NCBI GenBank assembly: GCA_029688825.1
Contig: JARUKX010000014.1
Span: 16,438-80,437, forward strand
Length of the DNA stretch: 64,000 bases
Source: Haloarculaceae archaeon H-GB1-1
GTDB lineage: Archaea > Halobacteriota > Halobacteria > Halobacteriales > Haloarculaceae
Direction: 5' to 3'
Part shown: positions 60,747 to 64,000 of the stretch, piece by piece
How positions within the stretch are numbered: the stretch's first letter is position 1
Layout: the number at the start of each line of letters is the position of its first letter
Position numbers and translations under genes: made by a program
Notes under the pieces: generated by a model
What the model was told of the DNA's origin: nothing
What the model saw: the letters and a program-made list of their open reading frames with translations, nothing else
Database searches by the model: none

Positions 60747-61625
60747 TCACCCTTCCTCGGGGCTGTGGACGGTCAGCACCGGAACCGGCGACTTTCGCAC
60801 GAGCTTCTCGGTGACGCTTCCGAGCAGGAATCTGTCGAGTCCGGTCCGGCCGTGCGTGCCCAGGACGAGCAGGTCGACGTCATTTTCTTCGACGTACGAC
60901 CGAATGGAGCCCGGGACCGAGGTCCCCTCGACGACCGCTGTCGAGACCGCGTCCACGGATTCCGCTTTCGCGTATCGCTCGGCGTCGTCGAGCGCTTCGT
61001 TCGCGTTCGCCTCGATGGCCTCGGTCTGTGCGAGCGCACGAACGTCGGTGCCGAGAGAGCCGACGTCGATGACCGAGAGCAGATGTAATGCGGCGTCGTG
61101 GGTCCTGGAGAGCCCGACGGCCTGGTCCAGCGCGGCGGTGGCGGACTCGCTGCCGTCGGTCGGCAGGAGGACCGAGCGGTAGGGATAGCTGGAGTCAGCG
61201 ATTCTGCCCGGACGCAGCGTCAACACCGGAACGGACGCCGTACGGACGACGCGTTCAGTAACGCTGCCGAGGAGGAATCGCTCGACGCCGGTCCGGCCGT
61301 GCGTCGGCATCACGAGGAGGTCCACGTCGAACGTGGCGGCGTAGTCGACGATCGCTTCGTACGGTCGACCCTGCACGACGTCGGTGACGACCGAGAGATG
61401 CCGCTCTCTGGCCCGCTCTGCGGCGGCCTCGACGATACGCTCCCCCTCGCGCTCGAGCGCGTCGACGACCTCGCCGCGGATGGTGGCCACGCTGTCGCGG
61501 GCCGTATTGGCGACGTTGAGGACGTGGAGCGTCGCGTCGTGGGTCTCGACGATGTCGAGGACTCTGTCCAGGGCTGCCGTCGCCCCCTCGCTACCGTCCG
61601 TCGGGAACAGCACGCGGTCGTACAT
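60747..61625 (-). CDS. Tandem universal stress protein (two UspA domains)
   Basis: A 292-residue protein from the ATG at 61625 (MYDRVLFPTDGSEGA); longer upstream frames are not supported. Two UspA domains in tandem: domain 1 (1-147) with LLVMPTHGRTGVERFLLGSV, domain 2 (about 150-292) with SVLLPTDGSESATAALDQAV and LLVLGTHGRTGLDRFLLGSV. Both ATP-binding signatures (G-x2-G-x9-G-S) look intact, so the chain probably forms an intramolecular dimer. Divergent intergenic DNA holds two inverted repeats. Confidence 0.93.
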   Translation of the reverse strand: MYDRVLFPTDGSEGATAALDRVLDIVETHDATLHVLNVANTARDSVATIRGEVVDALEREGERIVEAAAERARERHLSVVTDVVQGRPYEAIVDYAATFDVDLLVMPTHGRTGVERFLLGSVTERVVRTASVPVLTLRPGRIADSSYPYRSVLLPTDGSESATAALDQAVGLSRTHDAALHLLSVIDVGSLGTDVRALAQTEAIEANANEALDDAERYAKAESVDAVSTAVVEGTSVPGSIRSYVEENDVDLLVLGTHGRTGLDRFLLGSVTEKLVRKSPVPVLTVHSPEEG

Positions 61626-61707
61626 GCCTCGAGGTTGCACCTGCCGGACCAAAAGGCCCCGGCAGTCTCCCGGTCGTCGGGAGCGACGCCGTCGTTCCTG
61701 CGCGCCA

Positions 61708-61748
61708 GTGGTATACGGTACCACTTCTATATACCAAAGGATTTGGTA
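61708..61748. promoter_or_regulatory. Pair of palindromes in divergent promoter region
   Basis: Two inverted repeats: GTGGTA-5-TACCAC at 61708-61724, and a perfect TACCAAA-GGA-TTTGGTA at 61732-61748. They lie between the tandem Usp gene and the small ORF at 61796, near TATA-like tatata elements. Likely operator sites for a dimeric regulator; the regulator is unknown. Confidence 0.5.
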
Positions 61749-61795
61749 CACCCGATTTCCCCCCGTAGCGCATTCGTCTATATACGAACGCACCC

Positions 61796-61957
61796 ATGAC
61801 CAGCACCCCACCCCCATCGACCCAATCGCTCGACCCGGTCCTGCTGGAGCGAGCACAGCGCATCTTCGACCGCCTCGACGCTCGGTTGACCCTGCTCGAC
61901 GACGAGGGTGCCGGGAGCGTCGAGCAGACCGCCAGGCCCGACGCCGGCCTGTCGTAG
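61796..61957 (+). CDS. Small hypothetical protein (53 aa)
   Basis: A 53-residue ORF beginning MTSTPPPSTQSLDPVLLERA. A predicted helix (LLERAQRIFDRLDARLTLLDDE) dominates, followed by a short acidic tail. Codon use is GC-ending as in the neighbours, and a TATA-like tatata precedes it. No family recognised. Divergent from the tandem Usp gene across two palindromes. Confidence 0.5.
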   Translation: MTSTPPPSTQSLDPVLLERAQRIFDRLDARLTLLDDEGAGSVEQTARPDAGLS

Positions 61958-62021
61958 GTCGCGGCCCACGGTCCAGCCCAAGTGCGAAGGGAATTTCAGC
62001 GGCTCGTGCCACTGCCAGGGT

Positions 62022-62267
62022 ATGGACACCGAAACCGTCGCCGAACTCATCGAGTCCGGCGTTCCGGACGCACAGGTCGAGGTCACGACGCCGCGGCACC
62101 CGGACGATGACGACCACTTCGCCGCCGTCGTCGTCTCTCCTGCCTTCGAGGGCGAGTCCCTCGTCGACCAGCACCAGCGCGTGTACGACGCGCTCGGGGA
62201 CCACATGACCCGAGACATCCACGCCATCGAACTGGAGACGTACACGCCCGAGCAGTACGACGGCTAG
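62022..62267 (+). CDS. BolA family protein
   Basis: An 81-residue BolA-like protein from the ATG at 62022 (MDTETVAELIESGVPDAQVEV). Features are the helix after the start, HFAAVVVSPAFEGESLVDQHQRVYDALGDHM (in parts) with the FxGxxLVxxHRxVYxxL pattern of the family, and IHAIELETYTPEQY at the end. BolA proteins partner with monothiol glutaredoxins in iron-sulfur cluster handling, and such a glutaredoxin follows 47 bases downstream. Confidence 0.9.
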   Translation: MDTETVAELIESGVPDAQVEVTTPRHPDDDDHFAAVVVSPAFEGESLVDQHQRVYDALGDHMTRDIHAIELETYTPEQYDG

Positions 62268-62314
62268 CGCCGGTCAGCACAACGCATTTAGCCGCGGCGA
62301 CGCTCCCCCTCTGT

Positions 62315-62656
62315 ATGTCGTTCGAACCCGGAGCCGACCTGAGCGCCGACGAGGTACGCGAGCGCGTCGAGGAAACGATAACCGACAACCACGTCGCCCT
62401 GTTCATGAAGGGAACGCCGCTCATGCCGCAGTGTGGCTACTCGCGGAAGGCGCTCGGTCTCCTCCAGCAGTACGAGGAGGACGTTGCCACCGTGGACGTA
62501 CTCGAATCGCTCGACGCCTACCGGAGCGCTCTCGAACCACACAGCGGCCGCGAGACGATCCCGCAGGCGTTCGTCGACGGCGAGTTCGTCGGCGGCAGCG
62601 ACATCCTCGAACAGCTCGACGAGCGCGGCGAACTCGAAGCGAAACTCGACGCCTGA
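62315..62656 (+). CDS. Monothiol glutaredoxin (Grx4/GrxD-like)
   Basis: A 113-residue glutaredoxin: VALFMKGTPLMPQCGYSRKALGLL with the active site CGYS, a single-Cys motif close to the CGFS of Grx4. ETIPQAFVDGEFVGGSDILEQL supplies the cis-Pro and glutathione-binding GG-D. Probably binds a [2Fe-2S] cluster with glutathione-like thiol and the adjacent BolA protein. Co-directional with BolA, suggesting an operon. Confidence 0.92.
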   Translation: MSFEPGADLSADEVRERVEETITDNHVALFMKGTPLMPQCGYSRKALGLLQQYEEDVATVDVLESLDAYRSALEPHSGRETIPQAFVDGEFVGGSDILEQLDERGELEAKLDA

Positions 62657-63103
62657 CGCTCGCGACGGAGCACAGCCAACGTTTTGTTCGAATCTGGACG
62701 TCTAACTGGTAGTGATAGTTATAGTAAGTGTCTGGGCTCCACGGAGCGGTGGGCCGACGTCGCACGACGTCGACCTGGTAGATTCCGCAGATTCGCGTCG
62801 AATGTGGTGCAATTTCCCCATCTTCGGCCCGTCGAATGACAGATGGGCAGGAATCGGGTCCATCAGATTTCAACCGCGAGATATTGGACCACTGGATACG
62901 TCTCACTGACTGTCGGATGCGTCGGCGGGCGATAACGGACCGCTATGGTGGCGTCCGCGCCAATCCGGAAGAGACTGCGGGCGAAACGCAAGCCGAACGT
63001 CGCTATCGGAACGAATCCACAGAGCGCTATGGCTACCACCTCATATAATACATTTGTTATATAAGGGGGTCCGACAGTATACGGGATCGTTCGAAGCGGA
63101 CGG
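62657..63103. other. Intergenic, ambiguous
   Basis: A 70-codon frame on the plus strand (62836-63048, MTDGQESGPSDFNREILDH) has a plausible acidic composition, but mixed third-position bases and no ribosome binding site. A minus-strand frame through the same DNA is no better. A catttgttat element (63051-63060) resembles the ATAACAAAGG motif with one mismatch, but no start lies at the right distance. I make no gene call. Confidence 0.4.
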
Positions 63104-63967
63104 TCAGCCGCGCTCGAAGTCGACGCCCTCGCCGTCGCTCTCGATATCGGTAACGTTCGTCTCCACGTCGAGCGCGCCGTCGGTCTGTTCCAGGTCGGTC
63201 CCACTGGTCTCCAGGTCGGTCACGCCGCCGTCGTGTTCGTAGTCCAGATCGTCGTTCTCGACTTCGAGATCCGACCCGATCTGTTCGAGTTCCTGGCCGT
63301 TCACTTCGATATCGGTTTTCCCGTCGTCGGTGATCTCGACGGATACCTCGGCACCTCTGGTCGTCTCGAACTCGAACCCGTCGTCCGTCAGTTCGTAGTC
63401 GATACCGTCGCCCTCGACCTCGCTGCGGTTGCCCCGCTGTTCGACGTCGTGACCGCCTGCCTCGACGTCGGCGTTCCGGCCCTCGTTGTCGTAGTCGATA
63501 CGTTCCCCGGTGATTTCGAGTTCGTCACCCTCCTGCTCGATGACCGTGCCATTGGCTTCGATCTCGACGCCGTTCTCGTCTCGCTCTATCTCGACGAGTC
63601 CGTCCGCGGTCTCCAGTTCGACGGAGCCGTTGGAGCGCTCGTACTCGAACGCGTCCGTCTCGGCGTCGACGTCGCCGTCCGCCTGTTCGATGTCGGTGTC
63701 GCCGGCCTCCACGTCGACGTCGCTGGCGTCCCGGTCGTATTCGAGGTCGTCGGTTTCGACGTCCGCACGCGCCCCGTCGTGCTCGAAGTCGACGCCGTCG
63801 CTCTCGACGTCGACGCTGCCGTTCGTCTCGACGGTGCGGTCGCTGCCGTCGTCTGTGGCCATCGTCCCGGCCGGCGCGTCCTGCGCTGCGACGGTCGTCG
63901 ACGCGGCCGGGCCGACGAGCACGGCGATGACGAGTACGACCAGAGTGACGCGTCGTGTGCTGTGCAT
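63104..63967 (-). CDS. Secreted acidic repeat protein
   Basis: A 287-residue protein with a Sec-type signal peptide (RRVTLVVLVIAVLVGPAASTTVAAQ; likely cleavage after AAQ, about residue 29). The mature chain is extremely acidic and built of loosely repeated units of about 7-14 residues such as DVETDDLEYDRD, DVEAGDTDIEQ, DVETNVTDIESD. Alternation of hydrophobic and Asp/Glu residues suggests a stack of short beta-strands. No catalytic or anchoring motif is seen. Probably exported to the surface or medium; could bind cations. No known family recognised. Confidence 0.75.
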   Translation of the reverse strand: MHSTRRVTLVVLVIAVLVGPAASTTVAAQDAPAGTMATDDGSDRTVETNGSVDVESDGVDFEHDGARADVETDDLEYDRDASDVDVEAGDTDIEQADGDVDAETDAFEYERSNGSVELETADGLVEIERDENGVEIEANGTVIEQEGDELEITGERIDYDNEGRNADVEAGGHDVEQRGNRSEVEGDGIDYELTDDGFEFETTRGAEVSVEITDDGKTDIEVNGQELEQIGSDLEVENDDLDYEHDGGVTDLETSGTDLEQTDGALDVETNVTDIESDGEGVDFERG

Positions 63968-64000
63968 ACTCCCTCGCTCGGTGGACGGGTCGCCCCACGC

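Noticed and set aside
62836..63048. 70-codon plus-strand frame between glutaredoxin and the acidic repeat protein
   Set aside because: Protein composition is plausible, but third-position bias is weak and a competing frame exists on the other strand; left uncalled.
63051..63060. One more ATAACAAAGG-like element (ATAACAAATG on the minus strand)
   Set aside because: No start codon or supported gene lies at the expected distance, so it was not counted in the regulon.

Overview
The window looks like a chromosomal segment of a halophilic archaeon (class Halobacteria). Supporting signs are high GC content, Asp/Glu-rich proteins, a TFB-type basal transcription factor, standalone HalOD1 and DUF7344-type domains, Tat signal peptides on secreted proteins, and a bacterioopsin-activator-like HTH_10 regulator. 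I see no tRNA, rRNA, CRISPR array, transposase or integrase.

Layout. (1) 0.2-5.8 kb: a regulator-rich, gene-poor strip with low-GC spacers. It carries TFB, three DUF7344-like winged-helix proteins (two with membrane tails), a small winged-helix regulator and two tiny ORFs. (2) 6.0-10.1 kb, minus strand: four genes with 4-base overlaps that together match a UDP-GlcNAc to UDP-2,3-diacetamido-glucuronate pathway. Divergent from them is glmS, which supplies glucosamine-6-phosphate. (3) 12.4-31.2 kb: surface-polysaccharide or glycosylation genes. These are a DUF1616 protein, a YdjM-like membrane protein, a GNAT protein, an oxidoreductase/DUF362-like/epimerase operon, two sulfatase-superfamily enzymes, a large polytopic membrane protein, a GT4 glycosyltransferase, a flippase and two divergent secreted right-handed beta-helix proteins. 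(4) 31.4-40.0 kb: an unusual module in which FemAB/GNAT-like transferases alternate with nucleotide-pyrophosphatase-type phosphatases. It occurs twice in opposite orientation around a Tat-exported HtrA-like protease. (5) 40.3-51.6 kb: two DUF354 proteins, a polysaccharide-deacetylase-like protein, an epimerase and a membrane GT2. Interrupting these are a 1032-residue sensor/HTH_10 regulator, a small-protein cluster and a sodium:solute symporter with its DUF3311 partner. (6) 52-64 kb: mostly housekeeping. It has an AddAB-like helicase/nuclease pair, an alpha/beta hydrolase, universal stress proteins, BolA plus glutaredoxin, and a repetitive acidic secreted protein.

The most interesting signal is a short intergenic motif, ATAACAAAGG. 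Seven exact copies and about nine close variants all read toward a start codon, and nearly all sit in front of the surface-carbohydrate genes. In about ten cases the motif centre lies 29-35 bases before the first ATG, which is where a core promoter element of a leaderless haloarchaeal transcript would be. Where it lies farther from the main gene (glmS, the 14.3 kb GNAT gene, the 16.4 kb oxidoreductase), a short ORF begins at that 31-32 base distance and ends at or just before the main start. This suggests a co-regulated surface-glycan regulon using leaderless leader ORFs. All functions are inferred from sequence reading alone; domain names are from memory and unverified by search.
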